From Hyperoplus lanceolatus (Eukaryota > Chordata > Actinopteri > Uranoscopiformes > Ammodytidae), in NCBI GenBank assembly GCA_026929865.2, contig CM049395.1:14297001-14361000 (forward strand): a stretch of DNA of 64,000 nt, given 5' to 3'. The notes under the pieces are model-generated. The model was not told the DNA's origin and made no database searches. It was given only the letters and a program-made list of their open reading frames with translations. Positions 53,301 to 64,000 of the stretch are shown piece after piece. The stretch's first letter is position 1, and each line of letters starts with the position of its first letter. Made by a program: the position numbers and the translations under genes.

Positions 53301-56300
53301 TTATAATGTAATTTATTTTACAGATCGTTCTCACTGCGAGAACGATCTGTAAAATAAATTAATCAATTCAATAGCCCAATTTTCTGACAACATTCCACTC
53401 TCTCCTTGTTTGGAGTATGAGTTTTTTTCGGCTCTCTGTTTTCTGCTGTTCTGTGATCATTCAGACTGACAAACTCTTCCTCTTGAGTGAAGTCAGCGAA
53501 GTCAGCTCCCCGCAATCAGTCCGTTAGTGTAAAGTTAGCGGCACAAGATCAGTCCAGTCTGTGCGGAAGCAGAGTCAAATGACGGCCAAACGCCCCCTGT
53601 CATGGGGACGCGCACAGAGCCTGAAGCTGAAACCCTTGTTCAACATAAGAGGTTGATAACTGCCTTCGTGATACCGGTTAGCTCTGAGCGAGGGTATGTG
53701 TTATGTTGAACCAGATCAAAAAAAGAGGTAACACTTTACAATAAGGTACACAAAATTGTAGTAGCTACTACATACCTACTACATAGTTTTTTTTTTTTTG
53801 CGCTACCTATGTGTTAGGTAGCACAAAAAAAAAACCCTATGTGTTACCTACTACATAGTTTTTTTTTTTTGCGCTACCTATGTGTTAGGTAGCACAAAAA
53901 AAAAACCCTATGTGTTACCTACTACATAGTTTTTTTTTTTTTGCGCTACCTATGTGTTAGGTAGCACAAAAAAAAAACCCTATGTGTTAGGTGGCACATA
54001 GGGGTTTTTTTTTTTGTGCTACCTATGTGTTAGGTAGCACAAAAAAAAAACCCCTATGTGTTACCTACTACATAGTTTTTTTTTTTTGCGCTACCTATGT
54101 GTTAGGTAGCACAAAAAAAAAAACCCTATGTGTTACCTACTACATAGTTTTTTTTTTTGCGCTACCTATGTGTTAGGTAGCACAAAAAAAAAAACCCCTA
54201 TGTGTTACCTACTACATAGTTTTTTTTTTTTTGCGCTACCTATGTGTTAGGTAGCACAAAAAAAACCCTATGTGTTACCTACTACATATTTTTTTTTTTT
54301 TGCGCTACCTATGTGTTAGGTAGCACAAAAAAAAACCCTATGTGTTACCTACTATATAGTTTTTTTTTTTGTGCTACCTAACACATAGGTAGCGCAAAAA
54401 AAAAAAACTATGTAGTAGGTAACACATAGGTTTTTTTTTTGTGCTACCTAACACATAGGTAGAAAAAAAAAAACTATGTAGTAGGTAACACATAGGTTTT
54501 TTTTTGTGCTACCTAACACATAGGTAGCGCAAAAAAAAAAAACTATATAGTAGGTAACACATAGGGTTTTTTTTTTGTGCTACCTAACACATAGGTAGCG
54601 GCAAAAAAAAAAACTATGTAGTAGGTAACACATAGGTTTTTTTTTGTGCTACCTAACACATAGGTAGCGCAAAAAAAAAAAAACTATGTAGTAGGTAACA
54701 CATAGGGTTTTTTTTTTGTGCTAACTAACACATAGGTAGTGCAAAAAAAAAAAAACTATATAGTAGGTAACACATAGGGTTTTTTTTTTGTGCTACCTAA
54801 CACATAGGTAGCAAAAAAAAAAAACCCTATGTGCTACCTAACACATAGGGGTTTTTTTTTTGTGCTACCTAACACATAGGTAGCGCAAAAAAAAAAACTA
54901 TGTAGTAGGTAACACATAGGTTTTTTTTTTGTGCTACCTAACACATAGGTAGCGCAAAAAAAAAAAAAACTATGTAGTAGGTAACACATAGGGTTTTTTT
55001 TTTTGTGCTAACTAACACATAGGTAGCGCAAAAAAAAAAACTATGTAGTAGGTAACACATAGGGTTTTTTTTTTGTGCTACCTAACACATAGGTAGCACA
55101 AAAAAAAAACCCCTATGTGCTACCTAACACATAGGGGTTTTTTTTTTGTGCTACCTAACACATAGGTAGCGCAAAAAAAAAACTATGTAGTAGGTAACAC
55201 ATAGGTTTTTTTTTTTTGTGCTACCTAACACATAGGTAGCGCAAAAAAAAAAAAACTATGTAGTAGGTAACACATAGGGTTTTTTTTTTTGTGCTAACTA
55301 ACACATAGGTAGCAAAAAAAAAAAAAACTATGTAGTAGGTAACACATAGGGGTTTTTTTTTGTGCTACCTAACACATAGGTAGCACAAAAAAAAAAACCC
55401 TATGTGCTACCTAACACATAGGGTTTTTTTTTTTTGTGCTACCTAACACATAGGTAGCGCAAAAAAAAAAAAAACTATGTAGTAGGTAACACATAGGGTT
55501 TTTTTTTTTGTGCTACCTAACACATAGGTAGCACAAAAAAAAAAACCCTATGTGCTACCTAACACATAGGGGGTTTTTTTTTTGTGCTACCTAACACATA
55601 GGTAGCGCAAAAAAAAAAAAACTATGTAGTAGGTATGTAGTAGCTACTACAATTTTGTGTACCTTATTGTAAAGTGTTACCAAAAAAGAGAGCCGGGCTC
55701 TGTTGAGTTTGCTTTGTAGTATACCCCTCAGGGGGGTATACTACGAAGCGAGATTAAGGGCTGAGTGAGGCCTGTTGAATCTAAAGCGGTCTAAAGCCAG
55801 CATTTTCAGTATCACGAAAGGTGGCTCTCTTTTTACCTGGCTAGATCACCGTGGTAACAGAGGCTGCACGGCTAACCTGCCCAGACCAGTTTTTGTTGCA
55901 GAGTTTGAGTTTAAATTCGGCTCTTACAGCGCTGCCCTTTAAGGAAACTACACATTTTGAAATCCCGCGGACCTGACTATATTGTCTGAGCGATACTTCT
56001 CACTGAGTAAACTAGTTAAATCAGTAAACTTATTGATCAGTAAGTAAATGAACAAAACGAGGCCGTGGCATAAGGCTTACATTAGAGTGAATTGTAACAT
56101 CGCGCTGCAGCTTTTTGCCACATGCATAGTTATTGATGCAGAAAATTTAAAATAGCCTAGACCTATGCAGCGCCACTCTATGCTCTCACCTCAAATGATT
56201 TTACCTGGCGATCTACACACACTGGCTCTTAATGAAGCGTTCTATAAAATCACAGGTTGCAACATTATTTCACTGTAGGCTTCTTTCTTTTTATCAGTAG

Positions 56301-59300
56301 CGATTACAGTTGGGACGTGACAGGTGACAGCTGTCACAGTTCGGACTTCGCTGCAGACTCGCAGGTTAAGCTTCTCGCAGTAGATTCATATTTGTCCGGA
56401 AAATACAGACTACAGGTTTTGTATCTAGGCTATTTATTTTAATGGTAGGCCTATTTATAAGATGCAAATAAAGGGCTATTAGCCTAAATCAAAATCAAAA
56501 TTGTATTAATTTTGATGTGGCCCAAAACTACAGTGGTTTTCCACATAGGCTATGCTATTCATTAGGGGACAGTGTCAGACTTAAATCAGATTATTAAGTG
56601 TAGGATTATCATTCAACTAGGCTAAATGATGTACTGTTTAAATCAGAGTTCAACCTTTAATTGCTTTATAATGTCACGTTACGCACTGCGAGAACGATCT
56701 GTAAAGTAAATTAATCAATTCAGTAGCCGAATTTTCTGACAACATTCCACTCTCTCCTTATTTGCAGTAAGAGTTTTTTTCGGCTCTCTGTTTTCTGCTG
56801 TTCTGTGATAATTCAGACTGACAAACTCTTGTGAAGTCAGCGAAGTCAGCTGCTCGCAATCAGTCCGTTAGTGTAAAGTTAGCGGCACAAGATCAGTCCA
56901 GTCAGTGCGGAAACAGAGTCAAATCACGGCCAAACGCCCCCTCTCATGGGGACGCGCACAGAGCCTGAAGCTGAAACCCTCGTTCAACATAAGAGGTTGA
57001 TAACTGCCTTCGTGATACCGGTTAGCTCTGAGCGAGGGTATGTGTTATGTTGAACCAGATCAAGAAAAGAGAGCCGGGCTCTGTTGAGTTTGTTTCGTAG
57101 TATACCCCCCAGCTGCCAAGGCTACAGAACGTTATGTAGGCCTATTTGTCAACTTGACAATGCAATTAAACATTCAAATTTGGTTCTGCCTCCTTGCCTT
57201 CTTTTTAAGATTTTTCCCATTAAGATAACATTGTGACAAACAACCCCATAGTGTGTGACAACCGACCCCTTGATGGGGTTGGTTGTCACAATGTGTCAGA
57301 GTGTCTTTGATGGTAAATTACTTCTTCATTACAATAAGTTGGAAAAAAAGAGAGACACACATTTCTAGCCAACACCTTAAGCTTCAATTTAATGTAGGAA
57401 TGGCTATTGACAGATGTTTTGGTGATGAGCAATTCTCACTAGAGTAAAAAGTGTGCCTACTTACCCCGTTCTCCCCTATACATCATATTCAGATTAGTTA
57501 GCATTATTGACATTGAAAACTTAATTGATTAAGACGGAAATGTGTGAGGTTATTCTAAGCCATACGATTATGTATTTTGCACCTCCATCAAATTAACTCT
57601 GTATTGTGGTCTAGATTAGAGAACCCATTGACCCATTGCATATAACCTGTTGCCTAGAAACTACTGTGAATGTGGAGGCCAACGTGATACTGTGTTTCAC
57701 TGACACAGCTGTGGCTTGAGTATGTATTGATCCAATTATCCAGCTAAAAAGCCCTATGATCCATTGACAAACTAATCCGCAGGTCAGCTCTTATTGCTGA
57801 AAATCTACATTGAGTCAACAGTAGTGATGCAAAGAGGCCAGACTCTGTTTATCATATAGGCCTACAGCACCTGTGTTTGTGAATGTGACAGAACGGAGGA
57901 AATGAGATAGAGACTATGGGGGAAATAGACTAAAGGGTTACAAAAGAAAAATAGGCCTGTAGGTAGATGTCTGTCGGTTCATCAGCATATTTGAGTGGTC
58001 TTTTCATACGACAGTGAGGTCCCACAGCGCAGGATGTGTTGTCATGTCAAGCTTTGTATTACAAGGAAATACAAATTAGAATATTTATTTTTCAGTTCAG
58101 TGGGTAAAGATATCTAAAAAAAACAATTTCATCCATTGTTCTGATTGTTGCAGCAGTGCCCTTTTCTTTTTCTTTTTTTTTAAATGAAAAACAGTGGAGA
58201 CTCCTTAAACTTTGAGGGCCATCATATTGTGTGTCTCTAAAAGGCCACAGCAGGACAGCTTTATACTAATACTGGATTGCATCAAAACTTGATATGCCTG
58301 GTTAAGATAAAAAAAAAAAACGCCATTTCTGTCAGTGTCAGCAGTAGTATATCGTAAATCCTCCTAACCCTTTTGAAATGAAATGCCTGCATATAGAATT
58401 TCCGTGTTGGTCTATGTCTAATCCAGAACATATGCTGTGCTGCATCCTAACACTGATCTTTCAACTACATAAAATGTTATGTTTGTGGACCTCCTAGCTT
58501 TTCATTTCAGTCAACAACAACAACAAAAAAGCATCAGTGAGAATAAGTCAAAGTGTGTCACATCTTCTCACTTTACTTCTTCCAGACTTGATCTCCCAGC
58601 TGCTGGACCCGGTGGTGAACCCCTGGTTGATCAGAGAGACCTGCTACCACTTGATCCCTGTCCCAGAGTCCTACGCTGGGCCCCGGCTATCCTTTCCCCT
58701 CTCCGTTTCCGATACCAACGCTCTCCTCAGTGGATTTAAAGAGCAGCGGGTACAGAATATGGATATGCTTTGGTGTTTCTCTCGCAGTATACTTTTGATT
58801 GTCTGGTTTGAAACTCGGATTGCTTTTAGGGCCTTTTTCTTTTCTTCCACACAGCCTCTGCATGCCAGATATGTTCTGCAGCTGCTAAATGAGACCAAAA
58901 AGCTCCTCAAACAGATGCCCAACATCGTCCACTTGTCAACGTCCTACACCAGAGAGATCACTATATGTGGTGGGTGACCTCAGTTCCACATAGCAATTCA
59001 GGACTCTTGTTTGTTTTTGTTTGTCGTATTTCAGTTCACATGAAAACATTGCAGTTACCTCAGAACCTTTTGCTGCGTGTGCGTGGTACATTGCATAGTA
59101 CAGCGGGCTGCTAAATAGATACATGACTTCGTCTGCTGCTTAAATGATCGCTGATGTCTTTAAATGCTTTTGTAAATACAGTGAAGTTTATCTTAATGGC
59201 CAGCGTTCCAAGAAAAGAGGTGTTGTTTATTTGCACACTGATCAGGCACTTGACTCCTCCTCCGCAGCTGTCTCTTCTTCAATCGCATCTCATTAAAGTC

Positions 59301-62300
59301 AAGAATACTTGACTTAAACTGAATATTGGCACTGTTTGGTTGTTTATTGGTTGAAGTGGAGCTATGCACCATCATTATCATACCAATCAAGCTAGGAATA
59401 TGATTTCAATTTCTCCAATTGCTGTGATTTGCCTTCACGTACAGGTGATTTGCACGGGCGGCTTGATGACTTACTGCTCATTTTTTATAAGGTAAAGCTA
59501 TATTTTGTCATCATGAACGCCCATGCACTATTTTACAGCAAAATGTGGTTTTATGCAAATACTCCTTGTTTATAAACACACAATAGTTAGACAAGCAAAT
59601 GTGGAAGAAGCACACACCAAATACCTCTCTGAGAAGTGGTTTGATTTGTTTGTGACAATTGTGATTTTTTTATCGACATGTCGCTGTGGTTCAGAATGGC
59701 CTTCCCTCTGAGGAGACACCATACGTTTTTAATGGGGACTTTGTGGACCGCGGGAAAAAGTCTATCGAAGTGATCATGCTCCTGTTCGCCTATCTTGTGC
59801 TTTACCCCGACCACATGCACCTGAACCGAGGAAACCACGAGGACCACATAATGAACCTCAGGTGGGAAAGTATATGTATCCATCCAGGTTCAAACATGGG
59901 GGTAGTGCAAATAAAATATCTTAATGGAGTGCTTCTTTTTTTATTTTTTTTTGTCCTAGCAGATATGGATTCACAAAAGAAGTCATGCAGAAGTACAAGG
60001 TATGGTGAAGTCCAGACACATGTCATTATTCAAATTATCTTAAAAAGAACGCTTACTGCTCATTGTAGCATGTAACTCATGATATTTTTAACCATGTGTG
60101 ACTATAGGTTCATGGCCGTGAGATCCTCCAGTTGTTCCAAGAGGTTTTCAGCCTTCTCCCCCTAGCGACAGTCATCGACGGAAAGATTCTGATTGTGCAC
60201 GGAGGGATATCTGACCAGACTGACCTGGAGTTTCTCAGCTCCATAGATAGACAGAAGGTCAGTGGGAACCTATTATACTATCTATGGTGGGAACATGAAA
60301 CCTGCCTTCATCCTCCACCCGCCCTACTCTCCAACTCTTGAACCAGCAATGATCACGTTTGGCCAATAGGGGTCATCCTTTTTAAATTATGGCAAATACT
60401 CCAGCCTCCACACGTCACGGTATTGATCATTGAAAGATTCTTAAAAAAAACTGTTGGCTGCATTAATATCCTGTCGCCAAGTAGCAACATAAACATTTTG
60501 AGGTATGTTTCTCTCCATTCAAAAAGTCCAGTCCGCAATTCTGGAGAATGGTTGTGGTCAAAATACCTTTTCGTCAAAATCAGTGAATATCTCTTCATGA
60601 TCTGCTACCTGGGCCGTACTGTGTTTCGCTGGAAAAAAAACTGTGTTTATACACAGCCTATGCTCTGTAATCCTACATTTTGCTACCTACAGTGGGCCAC
60701 TGGGCCCCTTTGTTTACATACCAGTATACAGAGGGTTGGCCCAGATTATTGTACGGACAGGTAGCAGATCATGAGGAGATATTCACTGATACCACAAAAA
60801 ATTTATTTTGACAACAAACGTTCTCCAGAATCACTCATTTCAACCATTAGGTTGTTTTAGTTAGTGACTGTCAACTGCAAGGCCGGAGTAAAGCAATAAT
60901 AATAGCATTGTGTGTCAGCTTGTTTGAAAATCACAAATTTCCCTCGAAGACCTTTTAAACATACTGTACTCTTTATCCTTAGACATCCGACATACATCAG
61001 TTTGAACTTCAATTTAGAGAACAATTACCTTTGTTCCTATTTTATTGCTGCCTTTCCTTCTTTGCTCTTCCAGGTGAAATCTGCCCTGAGGTTTCCCAGG
61101 CGCAGTTTGGAGCAGCTGGACATCAGTCAGTCTTCTAGGCAGGTGAAGAGGATGAGATCCACAGATGGCTGTCGCCCCGGCAGCAGCCGCAGCCACAGCA
61201 AGATCCAAAAGACCCCGAACCAGAGGTCTGACAGCAGCACATGTTTCCAGATGTTACATGGTTTTTAATTAGGTCTGTGCACAATAAGACTCACTGTGTT
61301 TAAGGTTGAGACACTGCACGCGAATAGGGTTACCTTTCTAACGTTTAGATAACACCATTCAACTTTGTCAGTCGATTACTTACATAAAAAAAAAGATTGT
61401 GTTACAATTCTTTCAGAAATATTTGAATATATATAGGGGAGAACGGGGTAATCTGAGCCACTTTTTAAATTTGCTCCCCTCTAAGCGAGCTAAAATGATT
61501 TATCACTCAAATTTACACATTTCCCATTGATTCAGGACGTTTCCTAGAAATGGGCATTAGTAGAATTTTTTCAAGACAATGGGCAGTGAAAATATGATTG
61601 TTTTAAAAAAAGTTGTCATGTGGTTCACTTTACCCCTGCTGTGGGGTAAACTGATCCACTTACTTTTTCCACTCTGAAACTACCATAACAATACATATTG
61701 TAACAGTAAGAATCCTGAAAGCTAGCCACACATTCCAGAACTAATGTCGGACTAGTAAAAGAATGATGGTGTTTGGTCAATTAAGCAAAGCAAATTTTCT
61801 AAACACTTGAAAGTAACTCTGAACAAAATCAAATACAACATATTATAATTCAAAAGGTTTTAATAAGATTCAAATGAAAGATAGAACCAGTTAGATTAGA
61901 ACACAGTCTGGGGTTCAGAACACAGGACCCTTAGAGCCCGCTAGTTTCTGGGGGTCAAAGCATAGGAAAATCAGAACCAGCGAGAACAGCCTGGGACTCA
62001 GAACACAGGAGAAGACCCAACTGGATTATAACATCAGCCTGTCATACTCTACAACTAGGCCTACTCTACATTCCAGTCCTGAAGGTTACAGGGAAAGATG
62101 AGAAGGTGCTTTTTCCGTGTGGTTGCCCCAGGTCGTCTTCCTGGTGTATTTCCTTGGCATGATGGCTTTTCTACAATATGTATGATATTAAAATAAAACA
62201 TATGTCATGTAATATTACATTAAAATATGTTTAAGACTAAACCTAACTTGTGCCTCATGGTGGGGGAAAGTGAGACAGTGGCTCACTTTCCCCCACAGCA

Positions 62301-63747
62301 TTTGGCTCACTTTTCCCCACCACCACAATTTGAGAAAAAACTACCTCTCTAGCATTTCAGGCTAATCTTCAGTTATCAGCATCACATGGTTTCATATGTT
62401 GGTAGTTCATCAACACGTATGATAGAATTTTTTCTACATGAATACATTTGCTTTGGCACAATAGTTGATTAAATTGACAGCAAGAAATTTTACTTTTACA
62501 TGCAAAATACCTATTTTGGTGAAAAAACATGCTTACCACAGCACCATCCTCTCTTTCAGGGCCATGGGGAAATGAGAGGGGCTTGAAAACATATATCTCA
62601 CATGACCAAAAATGTTTTCAGTTGCCTAGAAACAGGGGGTGGCTCACATTACCCGATGCCTCAGATTCCCCCGTTCTCCCCTATGCAGATTTTGCGATAT
62701 CTAATAAAGTATGCCACCATTTGCGTCTCTTTAAAAATAAATTGATGTTAGTGCTTGAGAAGTTGAGATTTTTGTTTCAAAGCATTGAAGAAAACTAATG
62801 TTGAGAGATAATGGCCGGTAAAGGTGGTTGTATAGGGGAACTATACAGACGCAAACAATTAAGATATAGTAAAAAAAAAACCTTAATGTTAATTTTTGAC
62901 CTTTTATCTATAGAAGTATAAAAGAAGAAATGTTGTGGCAAAATAGCCAAAAAATCTCAAAATTGACCAATGCTTGGAGAAAAATAATGTTTGTGCCTGC
63001 CGTGTCTCGCCTTCAAAGTGACTTCACTTCTGTCCCTTTCTTTGCGTAGAAAGAGGCAATGTAGTCGCCAGGACAGCGCAGTCTCCACTTCCTCCACTAC
63101 CTCATCATCCTCGTCCTGCTCTTCCCTCTGCTCTCCTCGCACTCAGTCCTGCCTCACGCCTCGCCAGTGCCCGGCTACTACCAGCATGCCTTGCGCCGTC
63201 AAAGTCCTCCAAGTGCCTTTCCTGGACTCTCTGACCTCTGTTCCCCCTCCTTTAGCTCAGGAGGATGATCAGGAATGGAAGCAGGTCAGAGGAGATGATT
63301 CAGTTTATCTGCTTTTTTTATATACTTTATTGTAGAAGCAGAAATAGGTTGTCATCTTACTGTTGTTGTTCACTTTTTGTTCATTTACAGTATCCAACAC
63401 AAATAAAAAATAATAAAAAATAATAATTAAAGAAGATAAATACAAATGAAGGAGAATAAAAAGTTATATACATACATATTAATATTAAAAAAATATATAT
63501 ATAATATAAAAAATATATGTCTTATTGAGCACTTTAATTATCCTGCTTTTGCTGTGTGCAGATAGTGGATATACTGTGGAGTGACCCTAAATCTCAAGAA
63601 GGCTGCAGTCCTAACACATTCAGAGGAGGAGGCTGCTACTTCGGCCCCGACGTCACCCAGAGACTGCTGCTCCAACACGGCCTCCAGCTGCTCATCAGAT
63701 CCCACGAGTGCAAACAGGAGGGATACGAGCTCTGTCATGGCGGACGG
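50374..63747 (+). CDS. ppef1: Protein phosphatase with EF-hands 1 (RdgC/PPEF family), first 13 coding exons; runs off the window
   Basis: Metallo-dependent Ser/Thr phosphatase of sensory neurons, related to fly rdgC. Exons: 50374-50437, 51107-51139, 51462-51589, 51687-51747, 58586-58749, 58855-58969, 59445-59491, 59695-59861, 59963-59999, 60108-60257, 61074-61225, 63050-63284, 63562-63747. These make 513 codons with consistent phases. MGCGTS at the N-terminus fits myristoylation and palmitoylation, as in human MGCSSS. An IQ motif ([13 protein letters not shown]) lies near residues 39-51. Catalytic motifs are GDLHG (189-193), GDFVDRG (218-224), RGNHED (249-254), HGGIS and LIRSHEC. Exons 11-12 code a Ser-rich insert longer than the human one. 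The remaining phosphatase sequence (VVTIFSASNYYE region) and the EF-hands lie beyond 64000. The ppef1 rather than ppef2 call rests mainly on linkage to rs1 and cdkl5. Confidence 0.93.
53310..53360. repeat. Perfect palindrome, 23-bp arms and 5-bp loop
   Basis: Left arm 53310-53332 and right arm 53338-53360 are exact complements around the loop actgc. In the sister copy only the right arm exists (about 56687-56714), preceded by unrelated gtcacgttacgc. The left arm therefore appears to have been made from the right arm. Confidence 0.9.
53727..55681. mobile_element. hAT-like MITE with an internal array of about 25 hairpin units
   Basis: The termini are ggtaacactttacaataagg and its complement at 55662-55681. 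They are flanked by identical 8-bp target duplications aaaaaaga (53719-53726 and 55682-55689). Inside the termini is a short unique segment (tacacaaaattgtagtagc). The rest is an array of roughly 70-bp units. Each unit holds the hairpin gctacctatgtgttaggtagc and the segment ctatgtgttacctactacat, joined by runs of 8-13 A or T. Units left of about 54360 run in one orientation; those to the right run in the other. It sits in copy 1 of the element at 52365-55728. The matching site in copy 2 (about 57061-57070) is empty. Confidence 0.93.
55731..57110. mobile_element. Unclassified inverted-repeat element, copy 2
   Basis: This is a second copy directly abutting the first, with ends ggggggtatactacgaagcg and gtttcgtagtatacccccc. 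It differs from copy 1 by scattered substitutions and small indels. It lacks the MITE and keeps the pre-insertion site. It also lacks the perfect palindrome seen at 53310-53360. Confidence 0.78.
57481..58585 (+). other. ppef1 intron 4, right part
   Basis: Between the pogo-like element and the exon 5 acceptor (cttcttccag). No element was recognised. Confidence 0.7.
60518..60853. mobile_element. Same MITE family, copy 3, in ppef1 intron 10
   Basis: gtccgcaattctggagaatg opens it, and acaacaaacgttctccagaa closes it. The outermost bases are degraded. Confidence 0.72.
61074..63284 (+). CDS. ppef1: ppef1 exons 11-12: Ser-rich insert within the phosphatase domain
   Basis: Exons 61074-61225 and 63050-63284 code about 129 residues between the HGGIS block and VDILWSDP. 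The sequence is basic and then serine-rich ([14 protein letters not shown]), with little similarity to the shorter human linker. The donor of exon 11 is a weak ag|gtctga. Phase and reading frame nevertheless support the join ([11 protein letters not shown]). Confidence 0.75.
61432..62685. mobile_element. pogo-like non-autonomous element in ppef1 intron 11
   Basis: The ends tataggggagaacggggtaa (61432) and ccgttctcccctat (to 62684) are inverted repeats of the same family as 51776-57480. Next to them, atctgag and its complement ctcagat extend the repeat. Subterminal motifs such as gtggttcactttacccc and ggctcactttccccc recur in both orientations. No transposase frame remains in the 1.25 kb. Confidence 0.82.
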
Positions 63748-63798
63748 GTAAAACCAGATGCAAATTAATCAGAAAAAAATCGGACTGTCCAAAACGTG

Positions 63799-64000
63799 TT
63801 TAAGAAAAAGTCAGAGATTCTGGAGAATGCTTGTTATCAAAATCAGTGAATATCTCCTCACGATTCGTGTTAATACACAGCCTAGGCTCTGTAAACAGGC
63901 ATGTTGCTGGCTTTGTTGGGCCCCCCTTTTTTATGTACCAGCTTACAGAGCCTAGGCTGTGTATTAACACAATCATTCATTCACTGATTTTTTTACAAAA
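63799..64000. mobile_element. Same MITE family, copy 4, cut by the window edge
   Basis: ttaagaaaaagtcagagatt and ctggagaatgcttgttatca match the left end of the other copies. gcctaggctgtgtattaaca near 63951 matches their centre. It begins 51 bp after the exon 13 donor of ppef1. Confidence 0.75.

Larger units (their letters stand above)
52365..55728. mobile_element. Unclassified inverted-repeat element, copy 1, carrying the hairpin-array MITE
   Basis: It begins ggtatactacgaagcgagat and ends ctttgtagtataccc, so the ends are inverted repeats. Apart from the 1,955-bp MITE it is about 1.4 kb long and nearly identical to 55731-57110. I see no transposase frame. The superfamily is not decided. Confidence 0.75.
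51776..57480. mobile_element. pogo-like DNA element in ppef1 intron 4, split by nested insertions
   Basis: The ends are tataggggagaacggggtaa and its complement ttaccccgttctcccctata, consistent with a TA target. The arms (51776-52364 and 57111-57480) match the relic at 12620-14599 along most of their length (for example agaataga/gcaggaaaaggcagctagc and gggttggttgtcacaatgtgtcag). The interior is interrupted by two copies of another element. The left end is only 28 bp after the exon 4 donor. Confidence 0.82.

Noticed and set aside
53991..54176. 61-codon frame with repeated [11 protein letters not shown] motif
   Set aside because: It is a read-through of the hairpin array of the MITE; the repeated peptide only reflects the DNA repeat.

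Overview
The window is nuclear DNA of a ray-finned fish, probably a percomorph. This rests on vertebrate exon-intron structure, (GT)n/(CA)n microsatellites, and several short interspersed families that I recognise as common in percomorph genomes. Three protein genes are clear. They keep the order and orientation of human Xp22.13: cdkl5 (+, 5.1-37.3 kb), rs1 (-, 40.7-45.7 kb) and ppef1 (+, 50.4 kb to beyond the right edge). A fourth, small two-exon gene at 47.4-48.1 kb encodes a divergent histone H2B-like protein.

Layout. 1-5.1 kb: AT-rich upstream sequence with a 272-bp hAT-like MITE and a candidate CpG-containing promoter near 2.5 kb. 5.15-36.8 kb: 20 cdkl5 exons, including one probable cassette exon. 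The kinase domain is in exons 1-11 and the long disordered tail in exons 12-20. Intron 2 is 10.5 kb and full of transposon relics. Intron 11 holds a 3.1-kb dead LINE with a perfect 12-bp target-site duplication. 36.8-40.7 kb: 3' UTR and intergenic DNA with two (GT)n tracts of about 100 bp. 40.7-45.7 kb: all six rs1 exons, including a 26-nt microexon, with a palindromic pair of CRX-type sites just upstream of the start. 47.4-48.1 kb: the H2B-like gene. 50.4-64 kb: the first 13 coding exons of ppef1. Its intron 4 holds a nested stack of DNA transposons 5.7 kb long: a pogo-like element, split by two tandem copies of a second element, one of which is split by a third element. The third is a 1,955-bp hAT-like MITE made almost wholly of repeated hairpins.

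Function. CDKL5 is a neuronal CMGC-group kinase. RS1 is a secreted photoreceptor and bipolar-cell adhesion protein. PPEF1 is an EF-hand, IQ-motif protein phosphatase of sensory neurons. I see no operon-like or shared-pathway logic; the linkage is old vertebrate synteny. The most unusual items are the hairpin-array MITE, a template-switch-like palindrome in one transposon copy, an Arg-Glu/Arg-Asp tract in the fish CDKL5 tail, a (TG)n tract directly at a CDKL5 splice acceptor, and the intron-containing H2B-like gene. Exon boundaries were set by reading frame, AG/GT rules and remembered human proteins; no alignment was run.
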